Origin: Chara braunii
Taxonomy: Eukaryota > Streptophyta > Charophyceae > Charales > Characeae
Direction: 5' to 3'
DNA: 64,000 bases
Assembly (NCBI GenBank): GCA_003427395.1
Contig: BFEA01000020.1
Span: 1,047,190-1,111,189 of the forward strand
The notes beneath the pieces are model-generated. The model was not told the origin of the DNA, searched no databases, and saw only the letters and a program-made list of their open reading frames with translations. This document shows, piece after piece, positions 1-11,060 of this stretch. The translations under genes and the position numbers were made by a program. Every line of letters begins with the position of its first letter. Position 1 is the first letter of the stretch.

Positions 1-37
1 TCCTGATGAGTCGGTGAAACTCCGACGAAACAGTTTG
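1..37 (+). ncRNA. Type III hammerhead ribozyme, 3' part, cut by window edge
   Basis: The core CUGAUGA lies at 3-9. Stem II is GUCGG (10-14) paired with CCGAC (22-26) around a 7-nt loop, followed by GAAA (27-30) and the 3' strand of stem III. The bases before the core (UC) match the end of stem I in the complete copy at 55545-55600, which belongs to the same sequence family. The 5' strand of stem III, the cleavage site and most of stem I would lie left of the window, so completeness cannot be judged. Self-cleavage is known for this fold; activity here is inferred. Confidence 0.68.
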
Positions 38-112
38 TCACAGCCCCTCGTTTGTTGTCCTCTTCTCTCTCTCTGCCTACGATTTACCGGGCAGTTCTGT
101 TTGTGACGATAT
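13..112 (+). repeat. 100-bp direct repeat, copy 1 (hammerhead-associated)
   Basis: This stretch matches 441-540 with two differences by eye. It starts inside hammerhead stem II and contains a long-range inverted pair, GTCACA (37-42) with TGTGAC (102-107), enclosing a pyrimidine-rich loop. The two copies are 428 bp apart, which resembles the repeated ends of a short non-autonomous hammerhead element (retrozyme). Confidence 0.7.
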
Positions 113-440
113 ATATATATATATATATATATATGAGACATTGTGAATGGATTAGAAATAGGAATGCCAACATCTTGATGAAGGACAATGTCATGTGTTG
201 TATATAGATATGTATTTCGGATTTCCTTTGTTTTTGCAGGCGAGTGTTTTTTCTTGTCCTGGTTGGTCTTCTCCCATGGTTTGGGATATTTTGATTGTTT
301 TTTTTTTTTTCTTTTTCCGCACTCATATCCGTTTTGCGCACTTATATCCGTTTTTTTTTTTTTTTTTTTTTTTTTTTACCGACGAGTGTTTTTATTTTTT
401 CGTTTTCGCGTTACGATTTTACTGTGATAATGTATATATT

Positions 441-540
441 GGTGAAACTCCGACGAAACAGTTTGTCACAGCCCCTCGTTTGTTGTCCTCTTCTCTCTCT
501 CTGCCTACGGTTTACCGGGCAGTTCTATTTGTGACGATAT
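441..540 (+). repeat. 100-bp direct repeat, copy 2, without the catalytic core
   Basis: This copy begins at GGTGAAAC and so lacks CUGAUGA and the 5' half of stem II. It keeps GAAAC and the downstream inverted pair. It is a broken hammerhead remnant. The 113-440 interval between the copies is AT- and T-rich and holds no gene that I can see. Confidence 0.7.
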
Positions 541-542
541 AG

Positions 543-1380
543 AGTTAATATTCAAAATTCTTGTAAAACTATTTTATTTTTCCCTGTTTTGTTGTATTTG
601 GTTTGTTCCCTCTCTTTTTTTTGCCTCTTTGCCCTTTTGCTGAGTGCAAGTGGGTCGATATGACACACGGGGGTGGGGGCAAACGCTCGAACTTACGGAA
701 CCCTTTGGGGATGCGTCCGGCCGTTCGGGCCGAACGCGGACAAAAAAATAATAATAATAATAAAAAATCTGAAAGATATATATGTTATGAAGAAAAATAA
801 AATAAACAGCATTTGCCTAAGCATTACATCCAAAGTCCTTACCAAATTTGAAAACAAGTAAAATACAAAAAATAGAACTAATAAGGAAAAAAAAAAAAAA
901 AATGAAAAGAGAAGTAAAATTAGTGAGCGAGCGAGCACATTTTCGACACTGCCATCTTTGGTCATTTTAATAAAAAAAATTGGCACAGCCAAATGCCCTG
1001 AAAATTTACAGATGTGTATTTCACATAATACACAACCCAGTAAAAAAGTTTCAAAAAATAATAAAATTATTTAAGCCTCGCAATAAAGTGAAAACAAAAA
1101 GTAAAAAGTGAAGAAAAAAAAAAGTAGTAAGTGGGCGAGCACGTTTTGACACCATCATCTTTGGCGATTTTTAAATTTTTTTCTGGCTAAGCAAAATGAC
1201 TTCAAAATGTATAAGCATGTAACTAACATCATAGATAACTCATTGTTAGGCCTCGACATCATTTTTGGTGGAGGTCAAATGTCGTCGGGTTCGGACCCCG
1301 AACGGAACCCTGAACACCCGTACGTATGGAGGTGCGCCTGGGAACCTCCGTACGTATGAGTTGGTGACCCTATATATATG

Positions 1381-1417
<37 letters not shown>

Positions 1418-1765
1418 GCATCTCGATTGGTTTTGTCTCGTTGTTCGGTCCACATGGCAGTGATTTCATGTGGGACTTGTCATCAGGGTTTTTCCTTTTG
1501 GCATCCTAGTTGGTTGGTTCCCATTGTTTGGCCTATTGATGGGATGTGGTGCTTTTAGGTGTTCATCGTCATCTGGGATTGTCTTTATATAGTTATTTTT
1601 GCAGGCAACGGTGTTGATTGTCATCCTGGTTGGTCATTGTTTTGTCGTTTGGCCTCTAATGTAGGGGGTTGGTGCTTGCATGTGGGACTTGTCATCTAGG
1701 ATTTGTTATGTTGGTTTTTTTAACACCCTTGTCTGCATCCTGGCTGATTTTGTCCCGTTGTTCGG
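543..1765. other. Unassigned AT-rich repeat debris
   Basis: No gene is visible. Two related blocks (about 850-1050 and 1080-1225) share a segment beginning GCGAGCAC, so this looks like a local duplication. From about 1417 to 1765 a degenerate segment resembling GCATCCTGGTTGG recurs at roughly 100-bp spacing. A (TA)n run lies at 1371-1414. Confidence 0.4.
1321..1356 (+). repeat. 13-bp inverted repeat (hairpin)
   Basis: TACGTATGGAGGT (1321-1333) is complementary to 1344-1356 with one mismatch, with a 10-nt loop. Each arm also contains the palindrome TACGTA. It could be a transposon end or a transcript hairpin; I cannot tell which. Confidence 0.6.
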
Positions 1766-3664
1766 TGCCACAGACTTCAACGTCCAACTATGAAAATTAA
1801 TAAGCAAAATCACACAATAAATAAATAATCATCCCAATATCCGTATATCAAATCAGAACTCGAGATAAGATAAAGAGGGGGAGAAAGGTAAACTCACCGG
1901 GTATAAAATCGCGCGACACATGGTTGTCATTCTCACTGCCACCGAGGTAAGACTCGAACACCAAGCTCCAAAATATCAACCTGCATAAAACACAAAACAT
2001 ACGAAAGTCACATTGCCATGCACTCATGTGGTCAATTTTACTGTTCCTTGTAACTCATATCACGCTTCACACGCTCAGGCCCTAACCATTGTCCAATTTT
2101 TCATAAAAACTCATCAGTTCTTCATAATGGTAATTTATAAGAAGTCCAGTTGAAACCCTCAAAGAAACATATCAAACCTGAGGGCTAAGGCATTAAGTTG
2201 TGGTACAGGTGTAAGCCAAGTTGTGTCGTGAGCCTACGAGTCGGCGATCAACCAACCAACATGTTCTCAAAAGATGACAGAGGATGATCCTTGTAGGATC
2301 GTACTGAACTAGTTAGATCTTGAATAAAAAACGACCAAGAAGGATGTGTTACACAATACACGCCAATTTGAATCCCAAATACTTTAACTTTAAGTCTACG
2401 GAGAATAAATCCCCATATCACATCTCACTCAAAATCTCATAAGACTATATCTTAAATTTATCTCTCACATGAACCTCAGAAAATAAGGAAAAATTATGGC
2501 AGCATCTCCCCTATAAAGGGTGGATTGTCAGCTCATGGTTGTCATTCTCACTGCCACCAAGGTAAGATTCTTTCACCACGCTCCAAAATAAGAACCTGCA
2601 TAAAACACAGAACATACGAAAGTCACATTGTCATGCACCAATGTGGTCAACTTTACTATTCCATGTAACTCACACCACGCCTCACATGCTCAGGCTCCAA
2701 CCATTGTCCAATTTTTCATAGAAACCCATCAGTTCTTTATAATAGTCATTTAAAAGAAGTTTGGGATAAGGCATCAAGTTGAGGTACAAGTGTAAGCAAA
2801 GTTGTGTCGTGAGCCGACGAAAACGATCAACCAACCGACTTGTTATCAAAAGATAACAGAAGACGATCCTCGCAGGATCGGGCTGAACTAGTCAGATCTT
2901 GAATAAAAAACGGCCAAGAAGGACTTGTTACACAACACAGACAAAATCCCAAATACTTGAACTTTAAGTCTACGAAGAATAAATCCCCATATTACATCTC
3001 ACTCAAAATCTCATAAGACTAGATCTTAAATTTATCTCTCACATGAACATCAAAGAATAAGGAAAAATTATGGCAGCATCTTCCATATAAACGGTGGATT
3101 GTCAAGACTTCTTCTACCAAAATATAATCTAACTCTTCAAAACTAAGAAAATTTTGGCATCGATTCCCGTAGGAAAAATGTCTTTTCAGAATTTATATCA
3201 GGTTAAATATAAAACTCTTAAATAACTCTGACTTCACAAAGTCAAATTTTGTCTAACTCCCTGATTTAGTACAAATTTAGGCAGCACCTCCCTTAGAAAA
3301 GTAGGTTTCCCATATTTCAACTAAGCCATATATAAAATTCAGACAAAATCTGAACTTTGAAAAATCAAAATTTGACTAACTTTTTGGTTTTGTAGAAATT
3401 TTGGCAGCGCTTCTCGGAGGAAAAATAGCTTTCCAAAATCTATACGGAGCCAAGTAAAATAAATGATCTAAAAAAATGTGAGAACTCGAACTAAGTAAAA
3501 TAAACTTAACTCAAAAAATGTAGGAATTGAACTAACTCCTATAGCTTAACCACGTGGCGAGCACTAACAGACTACCCTACAAAGCAAGAAAAACAAACAG
3601 AGCTTGCAGAAAAGGTAAGGCGTTGCTAGCAAGCATGTCATGTCAACAACTTATTCAACCAGTT
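1766..3664. repeat. Dispersed retroelement-like repeat (copy C)
   Basis: This block matches 20834-22122 in the same orientation, starting at TGCCACAGACTTCAACG and ending near the shared CACGTGGCGAGCACTAAC segment. It holds an internal tandem duplication of about 0.6 kb (about 1916-2530 and 2533-3110) that copy B lacks. The end segment with GGCAGCGCTTC is the reverse complement of repeats at 10.5-11.05 kb. No open frame of note exists. I infer non-coding retrotransposon sequence. Confidence 0.65.
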
Positions 3665-4760
3665 CGCCCGTAGCTTGCCTCGCCTTGCCTGACTATGCTA
3701 GCACTTGTCACCCACTGCCTGTCCATACAGTCTCAGCGCTAGTCGCTTAGGCTCCCGGCTACTTCCGCTCCTCAACTTCAGTAGGCCGTGGTCCGGAAGT
3801 GACCTGCGCAACCCAGAGCGCCCAGTCGCTTGTCCCTGTAGCCCGACCTCAACAGGTGTTGTGCTCGACAACCCTATGGGCTTTTCCCCCTCCTCCACAA
3901 CGCCCCAAGCCTCACTGCTGTGCCTCGCCCTTCGAAGGGGCTCAGTCCTAACACTACCGGTTGACCCCTGGCCGATACAGCCCACCTACTGTAGCAGGTA
4001 TCACACCTGCTAGCTGGTGCGGCTCCCGCATGTTCCCTTATTGGAGGCTTGAGCACAAGTGTGGTTGCTACGGGGTTTCCCGTGAACATAACATACCCCC
4101 GTGTGACCTCATCGGACCTAAGCCATAGGTCATATACATTCAGCATTACCGGCCCTTTTGCCTCAATCGTCCGAATAACACCATCCTGACGCCGTCGTCG
4201 GCAAAACCAAGGAAGGACAGCCCCGTTGGGCCCTCAACCCCCTTGGTCCCTTCACGCTACTCCGATATCCCCGCATCATCACTGATCGACCTCGATCCCT
4301 GAACCTCTTTGATGAAAGTTTGACGTCGTAACCAATAGTGTTAGGCCCAAGCTGGGTCTGGCTATGACATACATCTATATTAACCGATACTGTACGATGC
4401 GCAGACCTACCGAAACGTCTTCAAATATCCCACTGTTGTCGATGTCGTCCTCCGCACGTACGCACTAGTGACAAGCAAGCGCACCAATCCCGAGACATAA
4501 TCCACTTAACCCTAGCTCAATCAGAAATAAAAATCCGACTGGCGATCACACCGGTTCTTCAATCACCAACAAATAGAAAAATCACGCGCGCCTCAACTTT
4601 GCGCGCCCACACACTCTCTACTCTAGTCGGCCACCTAGTCAACGTAAATCATAGCCTTAGTCGCGCCTCACGCAGTGTACTTAATTTTTAAATCAAACTT
4701 ACTTTCTGTTGCTTGCAAAAACCAGGGCAGATACCCTTGTAAGGATATTCACACCGACAA
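3665..4760. other. No gene seen; GC-richer block with hairpins
   Basis: This stretch is less AT-rich than its left neighbour and has no convincing reading frame. An 8-bp hairpin TAGCAGGT (3992-3999) pairs with ACCTGCTA (4005-4012). Near 4711-4750 a segment with GCTTGCAAAAA and TACCCTTGTAAGGATATT resembles the palindromic segment at 13000-13041. Confidence 0.4.
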
Positions 4761-4914
4761 TGTTTTTCTTGTGTGCCCCTCGTATTCACCCTTACTTCTA
4801 TTATTATTAGTTTTCTTATTTCTAGTTTTGCTAATGCCTTTGACTGAGGTGACCAGTTTCGAGGTCGACGTTGGTGAAAATTCTTTGTCCGCCCGTCTTG
4901 ATACTTGGACCGGG

Positions 4915-5365
4915 GAGTTCGACGTGCATACGAGCCGGTGGGTAATTAGCCCGCGAGGTGGAAAGAAGCCTGGGTGGCGGGGGTCGTTGCAGGTGTACGA
5001 TCTGCCACCCGCCATCTGCCGTGAGAGGTTTGAGTGTGGGCACGCTCGCTGAGACCCAATGAACGGGAGTGTAACGTGGATATGAGCCGCTGGGAGCCTG
5101 GCCCACGAGGCGAGAAAAAAAAACTGGGTAGGGGTGTCGTTGCGAGTGTATGGTCTGCCACCCACCATCTGTCGTGAGAGGTTTGAGTGTGGGCACGCTC
5201 ATTGAGACCCGACGGGCGGGGAGTTTAACGTGCATGCGAGCCGCTGGGAGCCTGGCCCACGAGGCAAAAAAAAAGCCCGGGTGGCGAGGATCATTGCGGT
5301 GTACAGTCGGCCGCCCATCGTCTGCTGCAAGAGGGTTGTGTGTGAGCATGCCCATTGGGACCAGG
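4915..5365. repeat. Minisatellite, three copies of about 153 bp
   Basis: Units start at 4915, 5067 and 5221 and share landmarks such as GAGCCGCTGGGAGCCTGG and GAGAGGTTTGAGTGTGGGC. Short open frames across the array on both strands are by-products of the repeat and I do not call them genes. Confidence 0.8.
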
Positions 5366-5631
5366 AAGACAGTGGATTATGCCTGGGGGGGGGGAACTAG
5401 GGCAGTGGCCGTGGTGCCCAGGCTGCTGTTTACATGGAACCCTTCTCCAATTCGACCTTCAAAGTTCTCATTTGAATATTTGCTACCGCCAAAATCTGCG
5501 CCGGGACCCGCGGGGTGGTGGAATAGGCTTGGGCAGCCATGGCCAAGGGATACACCACCCATTAACCTCAGCCTGCTGCGAAAAGTGAGAGGGTTGGGTG
5601 CGAGGAGGCCTGTGGGACTAGCACCTGCTGC

Positions 5632-5945
5632 CTAATTCAGTTAGTACACCCACGAACTGTAGACATACAGATCTGAGTCCGAATGCCACATGATGAAGTT
5701 GTGTGAAATACTAGAGTCCCGATAACCTGGGATTGATCAGTCCAATGATGATATCCCATGCCCATGCCCACAGGGTGGTCCTTCGGGACATCTGTTCAAA
5801 CTGGAACTGCACAGAAAAGATTGCCATGTCCCCCTGCAGCTGCTTCCACGTTCGGGCATGAAACCAACTGGAACCAGCTAGCCCAGCCCAGTTGGTAGAC
5901 CTGCAAACTGTTGAAATGCAGACCTGAGCTTGAACTCCACTGAAG
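5632..5945 (+). repeat. tRNA-like SINE head(s)
   Basis: Two segments resemble degenerate tRNAs. At about 5886-5945, CCCAGTTGGTAGACC looks like an A box, CTGTTGAAATGCAG like an anticodon arm, and GAGCTTGAACTCC like a B box. A more diverged version lies at about 5634-5695. A reverse-strand relative lies at 47706-47790. The shared segment GATGATATC downstream at 5748 also recurs near 47663 and 48440. A tRNA-derived SINE family is the best explanation; the acceptor stem does not pair well enough to call a functional tRNA. Confidence 0.5.
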
Positions 5946-5961
5946 GTGGGTAAGTGGGAGC

Positions 5962-6360
5962 TTGCGCCACAAGCTGAAATACCACTACTCTTATTTTTAT
6001 TTTATTTTATTTTTATTTTTTGTGAGGTGGAACTGGGACTTTACCGCTGCCCCTCAATCCAAGGTGCAGGCCCTTGCGGGCCGTCCGATCCAAGCAAAGA
6101 CATTGTTTGACGGGGAGTTGGCTGGGGCGGCACATCTGTTGGAAGGGAATGCAGAGGTCCAAAGATTAGCTCAACAAGAACGAGAAATCTCGTACAAAGC
6201 AAAAAAACAAAGGCTTCTTTTGCTTTCTGGTCGCGAACCTGTTGGGTCAGCTCCTAGCAACACAACGCTGGCGATTGGAAGTCGAAGGCAGAGGGAGCGA
6301 AGAATAAAAAAACTGGTTGACGTCAACAAAAGACGGGAAAGGGGAAAAACGGGAAAATGA
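5962..6360 (+). CDS. Hypothetical protein, 132 aa (weak)
   Basis: I do not recognise this frame. The N-terminal 25 or so residues are aromatic and hydrophobic and come from a T-rich stretch, so the true start, if any, is later. Residues of about 30-130 are charged, rich in Arg, Lys, Glu and Gln, and look helical (for example the segment EVQRLAQQEREISYKAKKQR). There is no known motif and no neighbouring gene. It may be an exon or transposon fragment, or chance. Confidence 0.2.
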   Translation: MRHKLKYHYSYFYFILFLFFVRWNWDFTAAPQSKVQALAGRPIQAKTLFDGELAGAAHLLEGNAEVQRLAQQEREISYKAKKQRLLLLSGREPVGSAPSNTTLAIGSRRQRERRIKKLVDVNKRRERGKTGK

Positions 6361-6722
6361 CAAAGGCGAAAGAAACGGGGATAAGGGGGGGGGAGAAGAT
6401 GTTTCACGCCCGTTCCTCGATGGAAACGGGCGAGTGAAGATCCGTTTCCAATGTTTTTTGCCATGACAAATCTAATGGCGAAGTAAAAATTGGAAGTTAG
6501 TGGCTGATTTTGGCACTACAGAGAAAGAAGGTGCGATGATGGAGCTGGGGAAGGGAGAAACGAGAGTGAGAAGTGCATAACTTGCCTGTTTTTTAATGGA
6601 TTCGGGCAAGTGAAGCTGTCGTAGCTATTGCGCCTTGGCACAAGTATTGCGGACATGCGTATGTGTGTGGGCGAGAGAGGGAGAAAGGACTTGGATGAAT
6701 GTCGGCATGGGGTTGGGCTTCA

Positions 6723-6726
<4 letters not shown>

Positions 6727-6809
<83 letters not shown>

Positions 6810-6815
6810 AAAAAA
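6727..6815. repeat. (GA)n microsatellite
   Basis: About 40 uninterrupted GA dinucleotides followed by imperfect GA/A-rich sequence. Open frames encoding Arg-Glu runs here are artefacts. Confidence 0.95.
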
Positions 6816-8813
6816 GCTTACCCTGAAGACCAAGCTGGCGATGCGGGAATGAACAGAAAGCCTATGTGCCTAACTGCAGGGCCGCCAGCGGGTGTGAACG
6901 TGAGAGTCGGTGAGACTTTCCCTAAACGTCAAACTAGCAACTCAGAATGAGCCTTGGGACAAGGGATTGGTGTGAAAACAGGGAAGGGAAAACGAGTTTG
7001 GATGCCCGCATGTGCGAAGTGCGACCGAGAGTGAAAAGGCAGCGAGGAAGAAACTAGGCGGAGGAGTCACCCAGTGCAAAGATAGACAGCGGACACAGAA
7101 AAGGGGAATGCACCCAGACGCGATTTGCGACCGGGTCTGTTTGCAAGTCAAGACGGGGAAGAAGTGGGTATGGTGTAGGAAAGATAGAGTAGCTTGCTTG
7201 ACTCTCCATAGAACCAGACCGGGAAAGAATATAGGTTGGGGTTTTTTGGGTAGGCGCATCCAGCTCGAAAATCGGATGTGTAAGATAGTAGTAGATTGAG
7301 AAGTTAGTAAGAAAAGGTATGCGCGGGAGATGGCGAAGAGTGGAGGAGTGAGAGAGAGCCTATCTCGGTCATATCTTGACCGATTTCATCGAACTGGGGG
7401 TCGAAATCGAGGTTTTTAGGCAGGGCGAGTACGGTAGTGGGACCAGTTTTGGGGATAGATTAGTAGAACGGGAGTTAGTGGGAGAACAGCGTGCGAAGTG
7501 TGGTTGAAAATGGTGTCAATGAAGTAAGCTTGGGATAAAGGTTGTGTGATTCTGTCATTTCTCGATCGATCTCGGTCATCCAAGATGCTTTCCGAAGGGT
7601 TTGATGGCGGGCGAATTGAATGTCGTGTTCGGAATCCGTAGTAGGATAGTGAATCGGTTGGTATGGAAGAAGGGGGCTGCGCGGTCCAGAGGTGAGCGGG
7701 CGGGCGGCTGCACCTTTTGGTTTTTGGCGTAAGGTTCATCTCGTTTCTAATCATGCGGACGATGGGGGGGGGGGCCGAGAAGGAATGACTCATGCGAACG
7801 ATGGGGGGGGCGAGAAGGAATGAGTCACGGGGGTAGGATGCTCACCTGATGGGACGGTGTGTTGCTCCTAACGATGGAAGTAGTGCTTATCTATCTTTTT
7901 GCCCGCATGCATCTGGTCAGTTTCCAGAGGGAGCTTCATTTGATTTTGCTCATTCTGTCATCAGAAGTAGTGTGGGGATAACAGCGGGGTCGGACAGTCA
8001 CTGGGTCGGGGGCTTACCAGTGGGCAGATGCATGCTAAGCGAGGAAGGAGGAGTGGTCATACCTGGCAAAACGAAGGTCTGGTCGACGGACTGCTCGCTC
8101 TGTTGGGTGAGGGAGTGTGATTCCGGTGCGTGGCTCGGAGCACCGAGGGTCAGGTGCGCTGCTCGTTAGCCTTCGGCAGTAGCGAGGCACAGGGGCAACG
8201 GGGCCTGGGAGACCGCCGGTAGACGGTGTGCCATCGATCTAGCAAGCAAGAGTAGTGAGCGGGGACGGACCAAGAGGTTGGCCCTACAAATAATAATAAT
8301 AATAAAAAATAAAAAATAAAAATCGAAATAGGCAGGGCGCAAAGTAATTGATCACTGTAGGAAAGAAAGATTCGTATAACCAAGACTGACGGACCGAGAG
8401 CTCTCTCTTGAATCTGTGGGTGGTGGTGTTTTGGTCGTTCGTAGTAGTGGAGTGTTTTGTCTAGTTTAGTTTTCATCCCGCTGTCAAGATTAACAGTGTC
8501 ACTTGGCTCTGTTGAAAGTCGGGATGACTGAGCATTCACAATCATGTTGTGCCCACTGTTGCCTGCACTGTCCAGAAGAAGTCCGCTGAGGTGATATGCC
8601 TGTTGTGTGTCTGCTGCGTTTAGCTGAGTAGTTGTCACAGGTGTTGTCTATGAACTGTTGTATGTATGGTCACAGTCTGGACCGCCGCTGGTAACGGGCT
8701 GTGTGATCGCATACAGTTATTGTTGTGGCATTCGGGTGACAGATTGTTAGGAAAAGTGGATGTGGTGGACTGTGTGGGCCACTTGTACATAATTGTCGAA
8801 ACAGAACTCCGGC

Positions 8814-8903
8814 GGGGGAGTTGAGCCGGCGAATTCTGCATTTGGGGGAGTTGAGCCGGCGAATTCTACATTTGGGGGAGTTGAGCCGGCGAATTCTGCA
8901 TTG
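8814..8903. repeat. 30-bp minisatellite, three copies
   Basis: Units start at 8814, 8844 and 8874 and share GAGTTGAGCCGGCGAATTCT. They are nearly identical, which suggests a recent expansion. Confidence 0.9.
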
Positions 8904-9462
8904 AGGGAGTGATCGAGCGTGAATGAGGAAGATTATTGCAGGGAGTTGCAAGGTCGTCAAAGAGTCGACAATAAGTAGTTTGACTTTCGTTCGACTGACC
9001 TGCTGTTGCGTTCTGACCATCATTGCGGGGCCCTCAGGTGACTCAAGATTACGAGGCCCTCTCCTGGGAGTTGAGTTTGTTCCCCTCCTGTATCTCGAGA
9101 GTCTCAAACCACTACTTTTGCCCTTCTTAATCTAAGTTTAGTCCTGTTACGGGAGGAAGGCGGCATGCGGGATTGCAACTCGTAGGACCGCAACAAGACT
9201 CCGTGGGGAGTCACCCCACCGATTGCGGGAGCTCTGTCGGAACTCAAGAGGAGTTATGGCGGCAGGGAACTGAGAGGTAACCTTTCATCTCCTTCTATGA
9301 ACCCAGTTATAACCCTTATCTGCACCCGTTCAGGACACAAACCAAACTAAGTAAAGGAATGTATGTGCAATGTCAGTTTCAGTTTTATTTGTTTGACTGA
9401 AAGTAGATTGTGGGGTTGGATCTGGTGGAAGGATGGGGGAAAGGTTGTATTGCTTGTGTCTG

Positions 9463-10205
9463 ACTGGGTCAACCAAAGGCTGAGCAAGTCTCCATAAGTT
9501 TAGGGAGACCCAGTGCTATGTTTATTTTGAATTGTATGGAGAACCAGACATGTTCTATAAGTTTGGGTGGTCTGGTTGCTCTGACTTGAAAGGGCTGATT
9601 GTGAATGACTTTTCAGGGACCAAGCATGTTCCATAAGTTTGGGTGGCTTGGTCGCCTTGTTTACTTTGGGTTTCTTTCAGTTTCTTTAGTTCTGAACGAG
9701 GAGGTTTGAGCATGTTCGATAAGTTTGGGTGACTCAGCCTCTTCCTGCTTTGGTTTTAAGAGAAATGAACAAGGCTGAGGACCAAGACATGTTCCATAAG
9801 TTTGGGTGGTCTTGGTCCAACGCCACGCACATGCTGAAACCGGAAGGTTATAACTTGGTTATATATTATTACTATTCTATCTATGAACAGGTTACTCAGA
9901 CAGGGTTCCATAAGTTTGGGTGATCTGACTATAGCTTATCACCAACTGAAGAGAGTACTAATTAAGAATAAACTTGTGGTGCGAAGGAGCAGACTAAATC
10001 TTGAGCTAAAGATCATCGGTTCAGTTATATGCTACCTCAAAAGACTAAGGGCATATAATTATATAAATCTTGGATACTTAAACAGTTTATGGCGACTAGG
10101 GTGACCTAGTCAGATGCCCAAACAAGAGAAAAGTTGTTGTGCCTTGTGTTTGTGTATACTTCATGGTTGAGCTAGACATGTTTCATAAGTTTGGGTGGTC
10201 TAGCT
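9463..10205 (+). repeat. Array of hairpins with constant loop and covarying stems
   Basis: A 20-nt segment, consensus ATGTTYYATAAGTTTGGGTG, recurs and is flanked each time by complementary arms whose sequence differs between copies. Arms: 9542-9549 with 9570-9577 (AACCAGAC), 9618-9625 with 9646-9653 (GACCAAGC), 9779-9788 with 9809-9818 (GGACCAAGAC), 10170-10177 with 10198-10205 (AGCTAGAC); all four are perfect. Weaker members are 9701-9710 with 9733-9741 (one bulge), 9896-9900 with 9924-9928, and 9463-9470 with 9507-9514 (longer loop). Stem changes are matched on both arms, which points to selection or a mechanism that preserves pairing. I do not know this family. Confidence 0.75.
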
Positions 10206-10499
10206 TTATGTCCTATGTAAGCTGGGTATAAAGGGATAAATCATTGAGAGACTATGAACTATTGTTTGATAAATTTGACTTTAGGGATGGTGAGAGTACT
10301 TACCTTTGTGGATTGGCCTGCATGTGGCTGAGTGCGACTACTACTTAGTCTGAGTTTCAGTTTGATAGGTAGTTGCTTTAGTTGTTCGTCATGTGCTAGA
10401 GCCATAAGAGTTAGTTTCAATTCCTGCATTTTCTGAGCTATTTTTTTTTCTACTTAGATCAATTTCTGCATTTTCTAGGATCTTTTATTATACTTGGGC

Positions 10500-11060
10500 T
10501 TGTATAAATATTGGTAAGTCACTTTCTTTACGAGAAGCGCTGCCGAAATTTCTACAAAACCAAGGAGTTAGTCAGACTTTGTCTTTTTCAGGGTTCAACT
10601 TTTCTAACTTCTTGGCTTAGTAAAAATCTGGAAAACCTCCTTTTCTAAAAGGAGTGCTGCCAAATTTTTGTTAATTCAAGGAATTAAACAAAAATTAGAC
10701 CTTGAGAAGTCAAAATCATTTTAGATTTTGAACTTAACTTTGTATAAATCTTGGAATAACACTTTCTTTACAGGAGCGTTGCCGAAATTTCTACAAAGCT
10801 AGGGAGTTAGTTAAATTTTGTCTTAGTTGAACTCAGACATTGTTTCTGAGTTCATATCTAACTTAGTATAAATCTGGGAAGTCTACCTTTCTAAAGGAAG
10901 TACTGCCCAAATTTTTACTAATTCAGGGAGTTAGATAAATTTTGACGTTCCAGAGTTAAAGATCGTTTTTGTTTTTCATACTTGGGTTATTATAAATTAT
11001 GAGAAGGCACTTTTCCTACGGGAAGCGCTGCCGAAATTTTCTTAGTTTAAGCGAGTTAGA
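10500..11060. repeat. Degenerate tandem repeat of about 120 bp
   Basis: Segments of the form GGGAAGCGCTGCCGAAATTT followed by an AGGGAGTTAG-like segment recur near 10523, 10660, 10775, 10895 and 11020. The same units appear in reverse complement at about 3120-3430 and 21560-21880, which ties this block to the dispersed repeats C and B. Confidence 0.65.

Larger units (their letters stand above)
6361..9460. other. No gene seen; mixed low-complexity DNA
   Basis: The stretch holds a (GA)n microsatellite at 6727-6815, several short frames on both strands without recognisable motifs, and the 30-bp minisatellite at 8814-8903. Nothing here supports a real gene. Confidence 0.4.

Noticed and set aside
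2120-2145. CTGATGAG on the - strand near 2128
   Set aside because: The following bases do not form stem II ending in GAAA; it recurs in the dispersed repeat only as ordinary sequence.
4749-5355. Overlapping - strand frames of 139 and 174 aa
   Set aside because: They follow the 153-bp minisatellite; the unit length is not kept in a way that suggests selected coding, and no motif is seen.
5886-5945. Functional tRNA gene
   Set aside because: A- and B-box-like segments exist, but the acceptor and D arms do not pair properly; a SINE head fits better.
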